From Asaia bogorensis (lineage in GTDB: Bacteria > Pseudomonadota > Alphaproteobacteria > Acetobacterales > Acetobacteraceae): a DNA stretch of 10,167 nucleotides. Shown here piece after piece: positions 1 to 6,819 of this stretch. The stretch spans positions 1 through 10,167 of the forward strand of contig CAMCHA010000045.1 in NCBI GenBank assembly GCA_945874515.1. Reading direction: 5' to 3'. The notes under the pieces are model-generated. The model searched no databases. It had not been told where the DNA came from and saw only the letters and a program-made list of their open reading frames with translations. How positions within the stretch are numbered: position 1 is the stretch's first letter; the number at the start of each line of letters is the position of its first letter. The translations under genes and the position numbers were made by a program.

Positions 1-585
1 CAGGGCGATCGCCGCCGCATTGTGGGCCCGGCCTTCACGTTGCGCTTCACGCCAACGCGGGAAGATTTGGCGACGGTGGATAGCTGGTCTTCGCCCCGTT
101 CCACGCGCGCCGCGATTGAAGACATGCCCGAAGGCTGTGTCGCCGTTGCCGACGCCATGGGCAGCAAGGCCGCTGGCATTTTTGGCGATATCCTTTGCGC
201 GCGCATGGCAAAGAAGGGCGTTGCAGGCTTGGTGACAGATGGCGTGGTGCGCGATGGTGCGGGCGTGATTGGCACTGGCTTGCCGGTTTACTGCCAGGGC
301 TATGTGGCGCCGGCTTCCGTGGCAGCGCTGAATTTTGTCGGCTGGCAGGAAACCATTGGCTGCGGCGGCGTGACAGTAGTGCCGGGCGATATCATTGTGG
401 CCGATGCCGATGGCGCGGTGGTGATCCCGCAAGCGCTGCTGGATGCCGTGGTGGAAGCCGCGGTGGAACAGGAACGCCTGGAAGCCTGGATCATGGAAGA
501 AGTAGGCAAGGGCGTGGCTCTGCCTGGCCTTTATCCGCCCAATGCGGAGACCAAGGCGCGGTATGAGGCAAGCCGCAAGGGTTGA
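1..585 (+). CDS. RraA/MenG-family protein (HMG aldolase-like), 5' truncated by window edge
   Basis: The reading frame is open from base 1 to the TGA at 583-585, so the start lies outside the window; an internal GTG at 22 falls in the conserved core and is not the start. The translation shows the family's VGPAFT strand near fragment residues 8-13, a glycine-rich loop (GSKAAGIFGDIL, about 54-65) and the signature DGVVRD at about 80-85. Known biology: in RraA-fold aldolases the Arg of this signature binds the pyruvyl group and the Asp helps bind a divalent metal. The family includes RNase E inhibitor RraA and 4-hydroxy-4-methyl-2-oxoglutarate/4-carboxy-4-hydroxy-2-oxoadipate aldolases (LigK, GalC). 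With the Arg and Asp kept, an aldolase or decarboxylase on a small keto acid is more likely than RNase E control, but the substrate cannot be read from sequence. It is convergent with a LigI-like lactonase. Confidence 0.85.
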   Translation, partial: QGDRRRIVGPAFTLRFTPTREDLATVDSWSSPRSTRAAIEDMPEGCVAVADAMGSKAAGIFGDILCARMAKKGVAGLVTDGVVRDGAGVIGTGLPVYCQGYVAPASVAALNFVGWQETIGCGGVTVVPGDIIVADADGAVVIPQALLDAVVEAAVEQERLEAWIMEEVGKGVALPGLYPPNAETKARYEASRKG

Positions 586-590
586 GGCCG

Positions 591-636
591 GAGCATTTTC
601 AAGCCAAGTGGTCACACTTGGCGACTCGGAAAATGC
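591..636. repeat. Two-tier palindrome (REP-like intergenic element or bidirectional terminator)
   Basis: An outer 8-bp arm, GCATTTTC (593-600), pairs with GAAAATGC (629-636). Inside it GCCAAGTG (603-610) pairs perfectly with CACTTGGC (615-622) around a GTCA loop. The unpaired parts are 2 nt on the left and 6 nt on the right, giving a long, nearly continuous hairpin just after the stop of the RraA-family gene. The general form, starting with GAGCATTTTC and ending in AAAATGCGACC, is reminiscent of dispersed palindromic intergenic repeats of alphaproteobacteria. That resemblance is from memory, and only one copy is seen here. It could also act as a transcription end or mRNA-stabilising structure for either convergent gene. 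Confidence 0.7.
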
Positions 637-653
637 GACCAGACAATATCTGC

Positions 654-672
654 GGGGGGCGTGATTCCCCCC
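654..672 (+). terminator. G6/C6 stem-loop, possible weak intrinsic terminator
   Basis: GGGGGG (654-659) pairs with CCCCCC (667-672) around a 7-nt loop. It is followed on the plus strand by ATTTCTC, a poor U-tract. It sits directly before the convergent stop codon of the lactonase gene. Together with the preceding palindrome it probably ends plus-strand transcription from the RraA-family gene. On the minus strand no U-run follows. Function is inferred. Confidence 0.45.
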
Positions 673-677
673 ATTTC

Positions 678-1532
678 TCAAAATCCGTAAAGCCGCCCGG
701 GGTTTTCCACCAAGACGCGGCGGCGTTCCGCATCACTCGGCGCCCATTGTCCGAGCAGATCGAGCAAATGCCCATCTTCCGGCATCCATTGCTGCAAGCT
801 TGGATGTGGCCAATCCGTGCCCCAAACGGCGCGATCCGGCGCGGCATCCAAAAGCGCGCGCGCAAAGGGCGCAACATCGGCAAAGGGTGGCCCGGCCGAG
901 ATGCGATAGCCGGAAATCTTCACCCAGCATTGCGGGCTTTCCAGCATCTTCAGCAGCGCCTTGAAGCCTGCGCCATTCAGCCCTTCGCTGGTTTTCACAC
1001 CGCCCATGTGATCCACCACCACTGGCACCGGCAGGGAAGCAAGACGGGGTGCCAGTTCCGGCAATTGATGGCCTTCCGCGTAAAGCTGCAAATGCCAGCC
1101 GAGCGGTGCAATGCGCCGCGCCAGCGCTTCCAACTGCTCAAGCGGCGTGCCATTGCCGCTGACCGCATTGAAGCGCACACCACGCGTGCCGCGGGCATGG
1201 AGCTTCTTCAACGCGGCATCATCAAAGCTGTCGTCAATCACCACGACAACCCGCGCGCGATCCAGGCCGAATTTTTCAGCCGCATCAAGCGAGACTTCGT
1301 TTCGGGTCCCGTAAACGCTTGGCTGCACAATCACCATGCGTTCAATGCCAAGCGCCGTGGCCATGCGCCGGTAATCGGCGATGGTCGCTTCCTGCGGGTC
1401 ATAATGCCGTCCGGTATCCAGCGGAAAGCGGTCATAAGGCCCGAAGATATGGAAATGGCAGTCACAGGAAAGTTCGGGCGCGCGCCAGGAAGGGCGCGGC
1501 GTGGTGGCCAGTGGCGGCAGGCAGGGTTTCAT
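678..1532 (-). CDS. Amidohydrolase-superfamily lactonase, LigI-like (2-pyrone-4,6-dicarboxylate hydrolase type)
   Basis: A 284-residue cytoplasmic TIM-barrel hydrolase. Visible motifs are DCHFHIFGP (His26 and His28, the strand-1 HxH), GVRFN (118-122), VVDHMGG with Asp174-His175, WVKISG (203-208) and GTDWPHP (238-244), with Asp240 as the conserved strand-8 aspartate. This set is typical of the COG3618 branch that contains LigI, which opens the lactone of 2-pyrone-4,6-dicarboxylate in the protocatechuate 4,5-cleavage pathway; related members act on sugar lactones or muconolactones, so the substrate is uncertain. An in-frame start lies upstream at 1634, but the ATG at 1532 has an AGGGA Shine-Dalgarno (1539-1543) 6 nt before it and fits the family start. 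It begins 13 bp after the nitroreductase stop, so it is probably the last gene of that operon. Confidence 0.85.
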   Translation of the reverse strand: MKPCLPPLATTPRPSWRAPELSCDCHFHIFGPYDRFPLDTGRHYDPQEATIADYRRMATALGIERMVIVQPSVYGTRNEVSLDAAEKFGLDRARVVVVIDDSFDDAALKKLHARGTRGVRFNAVSGNGTPLEQLEALARRIAPLGWHLQLYAEGHQLPELAPRLASLPVPVVVDHMGGVKTSEGLNGAGFKALLKMLESPQCWVKISGYRISAGPPFADVAPFARALLDAAPDRAVWGTDWPHPSLQQWMPEDGHLLDLLGQWAPSDAERRRVLVENPGRLYGF

Positions 1533-1545
1533 CGCGTTTCCCTTT

Positions 1546-2241
1546 TCATTCGTCCCAACCCGCAAAGCGCGCAAAATCCCGCGCCGGGGCGCGTTCCGTC
1601 TCCAGGCCATTCTCCACCGCATCGGGATCGGCATATCCGAGCGCCATGCCGCAGACCAACATTTCCTCAGGCGGAATGTCCAGCATGGCCTGAATGGTGC
1701 GGTGATAGGGCATGAAGGCGGCTTGCGGGCAGGTATCCAACCCCATGCCGCGGGCTGCCACCATCACATTCTGCAGGAACATGCCGTAATCCAGCCAGGA
1801 ACCCTGTTCCAGTTCGCGATGGATGGTGAAGATCAACCCGACGGGCGCGTCAAAGAAAATCAGGTTTCGGCCATGCTGGGCGCGCATGCGTTCATTCTCG
1901 CCCTTGCCAATGCCAAGCAGGCCGTAAAGGTCCCATCCCACTTTGCGGCGGCGGCTGTGATAGGGCTCGAAAAACTTGCGCGGATAATATTGGTATTCCG
2001 ATTCCGGCGTGACGCCCGCTTCGTGTTCCGCCATCAGCGCATCACATAACCGCTTGAGCGGCGCGCCAGTCAGCGCATGCACCTTCCAGGGCTGGATATT
2101 GCTGCCCGAAGGGGCGCGCGCCGCGATATCCAGCAGATGCTCAACATCAGCCTGCGGCACAGGCTTTGGCAAAAAGGCGCGGATGGAACGGCGCGACGTA
2201 ATCGCCGCTTCCACCGCTGCCTGCGCAGCGCCTTCGGCCAT
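1546..2241 (-). CDS. Nitroreductase-family FMN oxidoreductase
   Basis: A 231-residue protein of the nitroreductase fold, a homodimeric flavoenzyme using NAD(P)H. Visible are RRSIR (17-21) and APSGSNIQPW (43-52), the N-terminal FMN-phosphate and ribityl-binding segments, GLDTCPQ (167-173) in the middle, and a MALGYAD strand (199-205) before the C-terminal arm ending in RFAGW. Family members reduce nitroaromatics, quinones, enones or specific metabolites; no motif fixes the substrate. Its ATG overlaps the TGA of the upstream dihydroorotase-like gene by one base (TGATG), with only a weak AGG at about -7, which suggests translational coupling. The downstream lactonase starts 13 bp after its stop, so these three genes behave as one transcription unit. 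Confidence 0.9.
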   Translation of the reverse strand: MAEGAAQAAVEAAITSRRSIRAFLPKPVPQADVEHLLDIAARAPSGSNIQPWKVHALTGAPLKRLCDALMAEHEAGVTPESEYQYYPRKFFEPYHSRRRKVGWDLYGLLGIGKGENERMRAQHGRNLIFFDAPVGLIFTIHRELEQGSWLDYGMFLQNVMVAARGMGLDTCPQAAFMPYHRTIQAMLDIPPEEMLVCGMALGYADPDAVENGLETERAPARDFARFAGWDE

Positions 2242-3572
2242 CAGACCTGCCGCGTATCGATGAATGCCACCGGCTTGCCCTGCGGCGCACCAATCACCGT
2301 ATCATCGCGCATCGCCACATGGCCGCGCACAATCGTCATCGTTGGCCAACCGGTGCAGCGATGCCCGGCAAAAGGCGTCCAACCACAGGGGGAGACAATC
2401 CAGCTATCTTCGATGGTGCGGGTTTTCTTCATATCCACGACAGTGACATCGCCATCCATGCCAACGGCCAGCCGCCCCTTGGTCTTCGCGCCATAAACGC
2501 GCGCCGGGCCCGCGCACATCAAATCCGCCAGACGTGGCAGGGAAAGTCGGCCTGCGCTGACATGATCCAGCATCAGCGGCACAATGGTTTGAATACCCGT
2601 AAGCCCCGCCGCCGTATCGGGCCAGGGGCGTTCCTTGGCGGCGCGGGAATGCGGCGCATGGTCGGAGCCCACGCAATCCACAGTGCCATCCGCCACGGCC
2701 TTCCAGGCCGCTTCCAAATGCCGCGCGCCACGAATGGGCGGGTTCATCACCGCATAACCACCCAGCCGCGCATAGGCTTCATCAGTTTGCGTCAGATGGT
2801 TCAGCAGCACTTCGCAACTGGCGACATCTCGGTAATCCGCAAGATAGGCCAATTCCTCAGCCGTTGAGACATGCAGGATATGCGCCCGCCGCCCGGTCTT
2901 GCGCGCCAGCGCCATCAGCCGGCGCGTGCCAAGCATCGCGGTTTCCACATCGCGCCATTCTTGGTGATTGATGTGCGGCATGCCCGGCGTGAACATGGGT
3001 TTGCGCGCTTGCAGCCGATACTCATCTTCCGAATGATAGCAAATGGCGCGGCGGCCGGACCGCATCACCGCTTCCAGGCTTTCATCATCCTCCACCAGCA
3101 AATCACCGGTGGAGGAGCCCGCGAAAATCTTGATGGCGCAGACATTGGGCTCAAGCTCCAATGCCGCAAGCTCCGCGATATTCGTCTTCGTGCCGCCGAC
3201 ATAAATCCCGATATCGCACCAGGCATGGCCATTCACGAAGTCGCGCTTGGCATTCAGCCTTTCAGTATTGGTGATGGAAGGCGTGGTATTGGGCATGTCG
3301 AACACGGCCGCCAGGCCGCCCAGCACGGCCGCGCGGGTGCCGGTTTCCATGGTTTCCACCTTGGGGTCGCCCGGGTCGCGCAAATGCACATGCGGGTCGA
3401 TCAAGCCGGGCAGCATATGCAGCCCCTTGCAATCCACAGTTTCCGCGGCTTCGGCCTGCGTCAGGTCACCAATGGCGGCGATGCGCCCGGCGCGAATGCC
3501 GACATCAGCGCGCACCACCCCCCAAGGCATCACACAGTCTCCGCCCTTCAGGGCTAGGTCAAATCGCGCCAT
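2241..3572 (-). CDS. Dihydroorotase-like cyclic amidohydrolase
   Basis: A 443-residue amidohydrolase of dihydroorotase class I size. Motifs in order: DPHVHLRDPG (His61, His63, Arg65), DMPNTTP (92-98), Lys148 in AIKIF (the candidate carboxylated metal-bridging lysine), His180 in HSEDE, His234 in HVSTAEE, NPPIR (277-281) and SDHAPH with Asp304. These are the binuclear zinc ligands and substrate-binding residues of dihydroorotase, which interconverts carbamoyl-aspartate and dihydroorotate in pyrimidine synthesis. No aspartate carbamoyltransferase gene is next to it, and hydantoinases and allantoinases share the fold, so a catabolic amidase role is possible; HLRDPG plus NPPIR favour true dihydroorotase chemistry. 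The frame stays open up to 3686, but GGAGGAA (3579-3585) placed 6 nt before the ATG at 3572 decides the start. It lies 92 bp after the dehydratase gene. Confidence 0.85.
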   Translation of the reverse strand: MARFDLALKGGDCVMPWGVVRADVGIRAGRIAAIGDLTQAEAAETVDCKGLHMLPGLIDPHVHLRDPGDPKVETMETGTRAAVLGGLAAVFDMPNTTPSITNTERLNAKRDFVNGHAWCDIGIYVGGTKTNIAELAALELEPNVCAIKIFAGSSTGDLLVEDDESLEAVMRSGRRAICYHSEDEYRLQARKPMFTPGMPHINHQEWRDVETAMLGTRRLMALARKTGRRAHILHVSTAEELAYLADYRDVASCEVLLNHLTQTDEAYARLGGYAVMNPPIRGARHLEAAWKAVADGTVDCVGSDHAPHSRAAKERPWPDTAAGLTGIQTIVPLMLDHVSAGRLSLPRLADLMCAGPARVYGAKTKGRLAVGMDGDVTVVDMKKTRTIEDSWIVSPCGWTPFAGHRCTGWPTMTIVRGHVAMRDDTVIGAPQGKPVAFIDTRQV

Positions 3573-3578
3573 GGCTGG

Positions 3579-3585
3579 TTCCTCC
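3579..3585 (-). promoter_or_regulatory. Strong Shine-Dalgarno deciding the dihydroorotase-like start
   Basis: On the minus strand GGAGGAA is followed by 6 nt and the ATG at 3572-3570. It rules out the upstream in-frame start at 3686, which would overlap the end of the dehydratase gene. Confidence 0.8.
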
Positions 3586-3664
3586 GGGTATCGCTGCGCT
3601 ACATTGCACCAAGGCGCCGGTCTGAAAAGATGGCCTTCTTTTTGGGTCTGGCCGCAATCGCCCG

Positions 3665-4624
3665 TCAGGCGCTGGCCATCACCCAATCACGAAACAGCGC
3701 GAGGTCAATATTGCCACCGCAGAGCACAACGCCCACGCGCTTGCCGCGCATCTCATCGCGCTCCTGCAACAATGCCGCCAGCGGCGCGGCGCCCGCGCCT
3801 TCCGCCAGATTATGCGTATCTTGCCAATAGGCGCGCATGGCGGCGGCCACTTCGTCATCCGTCACGGTCACGATGCGCGCAGCACCCTTGCGGATGATCT
3901 CAAGCGCACCCGCATCCGGCAGGCGGGTTGCCATGCCATCGGCGCGCGTATTGGCGGTTGGTGTTGTCACCACGCGCCCTGCGGCGAAGGAAAGCTCATA
4001 GGCCGGCGCCTCGGTGCTTTGCACGCCGATGATTTCGGTCTTCAGGCCAAGCAGATCGCGCGCCAGGATACAGCCGCAAATGCCTGAACCAAGACCGATT
4101 GGCACGTAAAGCGCAGCCAAAGGCGGTGCCGCGCGCAGGAATTCCAGCGCGTAAGTCGCCACCCCCAAAACCAGGTCGCGGGCGAAGGATGGCGCAAACA
4201 GCAAGCCTTCGGCCTTCGCAAGCCTTGCGGCTTCTTCGCGCGCCTCATCAAAATCCTCGCCATATTCAATCAGCCGCGCACCCTGCGCGCGCATGGCGTT
4301 GTTCTTTTCAACGCTATTGCCGCGGGGCACCAGGATGGTGACGGGAATACCATAGCGCGCGCCGGCATAAGCCAGCGATTGGCCGTGATTGCCGCGCGTG
4401 GCACTCACCACGCCCGCCACATTGGAGTTTTCGCGCTTCAGCCTTTCCATGAACACCACGCCACCGCGCACCTTGAAGGCGCCGGTCGGCGTGTGGTTTT
4501 CATGCTTTACCCAAACCTCTGCCCCCGCGCGTTGCGCGAGCAGCGGCCAGGCATATTGCGGCGTAGGCGGAAAGGCAGTGTGGACCAGCCGCGCTGCCTC
4601 TTCCAATTCACCCAGCGTGAACAC
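3665..4624 (-). CDS. PLP-dependent serine/threonine dehydratase-like protein (fold type II)
   Basis: A 319-residue protein with the tryptophan-synthase-beta fold. KHENHTPTGAFKVRGG carries the PLP Schiff-base lysine, Lys51; SATRGNHGQ (74-82) holds Asn79, which contacts the PLP ring oxygen; PIGLGSGICG (175-184) is the phosphate-binding glycine loop; CGGNID (302-307) is the C-terminal cofactor strand. There is no ACT domain, so this is the short catabolic type rather than the feedback-regulated biosynthetic IlvA. Expected reaction: deamination of threonine or serine (or a hydroxy-amino acid such as threo-3-hydroxyaspartate) to the 2-oxo acid and ammonia; specificity is not readable. The start is the GTG at 4624, with no clear Shine-Dalgarno, only 6 nt after the nrdB TGA and in the same frame. 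Expression therefore probably depends on reinitiation from nrdB. Confidence 0.87.
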   Translation of the reverse strand: MFTLGELEEAARLVHTAFPPTPQYAWPLLAQRAGAEVWVKHENHTPTGAFKVRGGVVFMERLKRENSNVAGVVSATRGNHGQSLAYAGARYGIPVTILVPRGNSVEKNNAMRAQGARLIEYGEDFDEAREEAARLAKAEGLLFAPSFARDLVLGVATYALEFLRAAPPLAALYVPIGLGSGICGCILARDLLGLKTEIIGVQSTEAPAYELSFAAGRVVTTPTANTRADGMATRLPDAGALEIIRKGAARIVTVTDDEVAAAMRAYWQDTHNLAEGAGAAPLAALLQERDEMRGKRVGVVLCGGNIDLALFRDWVMASA

Positions 4625-4630
4625 GCAGCG

Positions 4631-5698
4631 TCAATGCCGCGCGAGTTCGATCTCGCCTTCCGGTTGCGCGGAAGAAAAGGCGCTATCAACAAAAGCCTCT
4701 TCCCAGGAACCGGCGGTGCTGGCCTTCGAATACTCGGTGGAACGGTTTTCGAAGAAATTCGCATGTTCCACAGCGTTCAGCATTTCATCGAGCCAGGGCA
4801 GCGGATTTTTTTCAATGTTATAGAGCGGTTCAAGCCCAAGCTGCTGCAAGCGGCGATCCGCGATGAAGCGGATATATTGCTTGGTGAGCGAAGCATCCAT
4901 GCCCTGCACACCGCCCAATTCAAAGGCCAGATCAATGAAGGCGTCTTCATGATCCACAATGGTGGCGCAAACCAGGTAAAGATCGCGGCGGAATTCCTCG
5001 GTCCAGATTTCTGGATTTTCCTGCACAAAAGTGCGGAACAGCCGGATCAGCGAAAGGCAATGCAGCGTTTCGTCGCGCACCGACCAGCTCACGATCTGGC
5101 CCATGCCCTTCATCTTGTTGAAGCGCGGGAAATTCATGAGAATCGCAAAGGAAGCGAAAAGCTGCAACCCTTCAGTGAAAGCGCCGAAAGCGGCCAGCGT
5201 CTTCGCGATTTCAGTCTTATTCGCGACACTGAAGCTATGCATGTAATCGTACTTATCCTTCATCTGCTTGTATTTGAGGAAGGCCGTGTATTCGATTTCT
5301 GGCATGCCGATGGTGTCGAGCAAATGGCTATAGGCCGCAATATGCACCGTTTCGATGTTGGAAAAGGCCGACATCATCATGAGCACTTCCGTCGGCTTAA
5401 ACACCTGCGAATAATGCTTCATGTAGCAATTATTCACCTCGACATCCGCCTGGGTGAAGAAGCGGAAAATCTGCGTCAGCAGATTGCGCTCAGACGGCGT
5501 CAGATTCTTCTGCCAATCCTTCACATCATCGGCGAGTGGCACTTCTTCCGGCAGCCAATGGATTCGCTGCTGCTGCAACCAGGCTTCATAGGCCCAAGGG
5601 TAGCGGAAGGGTTTGTAGACGGGATTCGAGGTCAAAAGATCGAATTTCACCGGCAATTCATCCTGCACCATGCCATCGGCCATTGTCTCGAATCCCAT
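4631..5698 (-). CDS. nrdB: Class I ribonucleoside-diphosphate reductase, beta (radical) subunit NrdB
   Basis: A 355-residue ferritin-like R2 protein that makes and holds the tyrosyl radical used by NrdA to reduce ribonucleoside diphosphates. The diiron ligands are all present: Asp85, Glu116, His119 (ETVH), Glu176, Glu210 and His213 (RDETLH). The radical tyrosine is Tyr123, at the family's E-x2-H-x3-Y spacing (AAYSHLL), so this is a tyrosyl-radical (class Ia-like) enzyme and not a Tyr-to-Phe variant. No N-terminal ATP-cone is fused. The ATG at 5698 has no strong Shine-Dalgarno; ATGs at codons 6 and 10 are possible alternatives. It lies 74 bp downstream of an orphan receptor gene that separates it from nrdA, and that gap holds its own NrdR-like operators. 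The dehydratase follows after 6 nt. Confidence 0.96.
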   Translation of the reverse strand: MGFETMADGMVQDELPVKFDLLTSNPVYKPFRYPWAYEAWLQQQRIHWLPEEVPLADDVKDWQKNLTPSERNLLTQIFRFFTQADVEVNNCYMKHYSQVFKPTEVLMMMSAFSNIETVHIAAYSHLLDTIGMPEIEYTAFLKYKQMKDKYDYMHSFSVANKTEIAKTLAAFGAFTEGLQLFASFAILMNFPRFNKMKGMGQIVSWSVRDETLHCLSLIRLFRTFVQENPEIWTEEFRRDLYLVCATIVDHEDAFIDLAFELGGVQGMDASLTKQYIRFIADRRLQQLGLEPLYNIEKNPLPWLDEMLNAVEHANFFENRSTEYSKASTAGSWEEAFVDSAFSSAQPEGEIELARH

Positions 5699-5716
5699 TG
5701 TTTGAGCTGAGCGAAG

Positions 5717-5744
5717 CTTTTACCACAATTGGTGGGTCAGGCAA
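5717..5744 (-). promoter_or_regulatory. Candidate sigma70-type promoter of nrdB
   Basis: On the minus strand TTGCCT (5744-5739) and TAAAAG (5722-5717) are spaced 16 bp, 18 nt before the nrdB ATG. Each hexamer matches the consensus at four of six positions. The second NrdR-like box lies almost exactly in the spacer and -10, which would explain repression. Prediction only. Confidence 0.35.
5720..5735 (-). promoter_or_regulatory. NrdR box 2 upstream of nrdB (degenerate)
   Basis: The 16-mer ttaccacaattggtgg matches the NrdR consensus acaCwAtATaTwGtgt at about 8 of 16 positions. It lies exactly 32 bp from the stronger box at 5752-5767, the same register as the pair before nrdA. It overlaps the proposed nrdB promoter spacer. 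By itself the match is weak; the spacing is what supports it. Confidence 0.45.
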
Positions 5745-5751
5745 TCGCCCA

Positions 5752-5767
5752 ACGCAAGATATTGTGG
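5752..5767 (-). promoter_or_regulatory. NrdR box 1 upstream of nrdB
   Basis: The 16-mer acgcaagatattgtgg matches the known NrdR consensus acaCwAtATaTwGtgt at 13 of 16 positions, including the CAA/TTG core arms. It lies in the gap between the receptor stop (5773) and nrdB. NrdR is the ATP-cone zinc-ribbon repressor of RNR genes and binds paired boxes about three helical turns apart. Confidence 0.7.
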
Positions 5768-5772
5768 CGGGA

Positions 5773-6741
5773 CTATTCCACGCGGATATTCGCCTCCCGC
5801 GCGACCACGATGTTGTCCGCCAATTCACGGGCAATGCGCGCGGCGAAAACCTCAGGCCCCTCACCCAGAATCACGCCACCCTGATCGAGCAGTCGTTGGC
5901 GGATGGTGGTGTCGCGCAGCAAGCCCTGCACATCACGCGCAATGCGGTCCACGATCTCGCGTGAAACGCCACGGGGTGCGATGAAGCCATACCAGGGGCT
6001 GGTATCGGGAATGCCCATCCCGAGCTCATCCAACGTTGGCACATCAGGCAGCACCGGCACACGCTGCGGCCCGCCAATGGCCAGCGGGCGAAGCTTGCCA
6101 TCACGCGCGAGAGCAATGGCGCCAGACAAGGTGCTGAAGGTCGCGGGTACGCGCCCGCCGATCACATCCTGAAGCGCGGGCACCGCCCCGCGATAGGCGA
6201 CATGGGTAAGGTCCAGGTTCATTTTTTTGCGGAACATCTCCAACGCGAAATGTCCTGAAGACCCATTACCGGAGGAGGCAAAGGCCATACCGGGTTCACG
6301 CCGCGCCGCCGCCACCAGATCCTGCGCGCTGCGGAAGGATTGCCCGGCGCCGGTGAACAACACCGTGGGCGAAGCATAAATATTCACGATCGGCGTAAAG
6401 TCATTGATCGTGTCATAGGGCAAGCGCGCATAGACCGCGGCATTGCTGGCATGGGTGCTGGCGGCGAGGAAAATCGTATAGCCATCGGGCGTGGACCGCG
6501 CGACCATTTCCGAGGCAATTACTTGGCTGGCGCCGGGGCGATTCTCAATGACAACAGGCTGTCCCCACAATCTTTGCAGCGGGTCCTGCAAGACCCGGCC
6601 TGGAAAATCCGTGGGCCCACCGGCGGGATAGCCAATGATCATCCGTATCGGACGATCCGGCCAATTGCTGGCTTGTGCCTTGGCTTTGGTGATGATGGTG
6701 CTGGCCATCCCGGTGGCCAGCAGGCTGCGACGCGTGAACAT
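5773..6741 (-). CDS. Orphan TTT-family periplasmic substrate-binding receptor (TctC/Bug type)
   Basis: A 322-residue secreted receptor. The N-terminus MFTRRSLLATG is a twin-arginine-like signal followed by a hydrophobic stretch and a cleavage region near AKAQA (about residues 20-24). The mature part starts with the family pattern WPDRPIRMIIGYPAGGPTD, then VIENRPGA (about 64-71), the carboxylate-binding loop region SSGNGSSGH and the VAYRG motif. Bug receptors bind carboxylates or related small molecules for tripartite tricarboxylate transporters; no TctA or TctB membrane gene is nearby, so it is an orphan and its ligand is unknown. The ATG at 6741 has AAGGGAGA (6751-6758) 9 nt upstream. It sits between nrdA and nrdB, an unusual place, and is preceded by a strong stem-loop. 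Confidence 0.93.
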   Translation of the reverse strand: MFTRRSLLATGMASTIITKAKAQASNWPDRPIRMIIGYPAGGPTDFPGRVLQDPLQRLWGQPVVIENRPGASQVIASEMVARSTPDGYTIFLAASTHASNAAVYARLPYDTINDFTPIVNIYASPTVLFTGAGQSFRSAQDLVAAARREPGMAFASSGNGSSGHFALEMFRKKMNLDLTHVAYRGAVPALQDVIGGRVPATFSTLSGAIALARDGKLRPLAIGGPQRVPVLPDVPTLDELGMGIPDTSPWYGFIAPRGVSREIVDRIARDVQGLLRDTTIRQRLLDQGGVILGEGPEVFAARIARELADNIVVAREANIRVE

Positions 6742-6768
6742 TCCAGACTTTCTCCCTTGCCCTTTTCA

Positions 6769-6809
6769 GGCTTACCGCCCCCGAAACCGGGGGCGGGTTG
6801 GGATAAGCC
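6769..6809 (-). terminator. Strong GC stem-loop after nrdA (terminator-like, no U-tract)
   Basis: A perfect 9-bp stem, CCGCCCCCG (6775-6783) with CGGGGGCGG (6788-6796), has a 4-nt loop. GGCTTA (6769-6774) can pair with TAAGCC (6804-6809) to extend it past a 7-nt bulge. It lies 11 nt after the nrdA TAA. No T-run follows on either strand, so it is either a U-less terminator, an mRNA 3'-end stabiliser for nrdA, or an attenuator before the receptor gene. Confidence 0.55.
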
Positions 6810-6819
6810 TAACCCAGCT

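Noticed and set aside
582..1715. Open frame of 377 codons on the plus strand right after the RraA-family gene
   Set aside because: It runs through the palindromic gap and antisense to the lactonase and nitroreductase; it has no ribosome-binding site and no domain.
3572..3686. Longer dihydroorotase-like protein starting at 3686
   Set aside because: It would overlap the dehydratase gene, while the ATG at 3572 has a near-perfect Shine-Dalgarno and matches the family start.
4624..4633. Possible NrdB-dehydratase fusion by TGA readthrough, as both share one frame with only two codons between
   Set aside because: The NrdB C-terminus is complete and the dehydratase starts at a normal point for its family. 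Same-frame spacing occurs by chance one time in three, and no recoding signal is seen.
4379..5710. Open frame of 443 codons on the plus strand opposite nrdB and the dehydratase
   Set aside because: It is antisense to NrdB, which has every catalytic residue. Its translation is His/Arg-rich with no recognisable domain, a usual shadow in GC-rich DNA.
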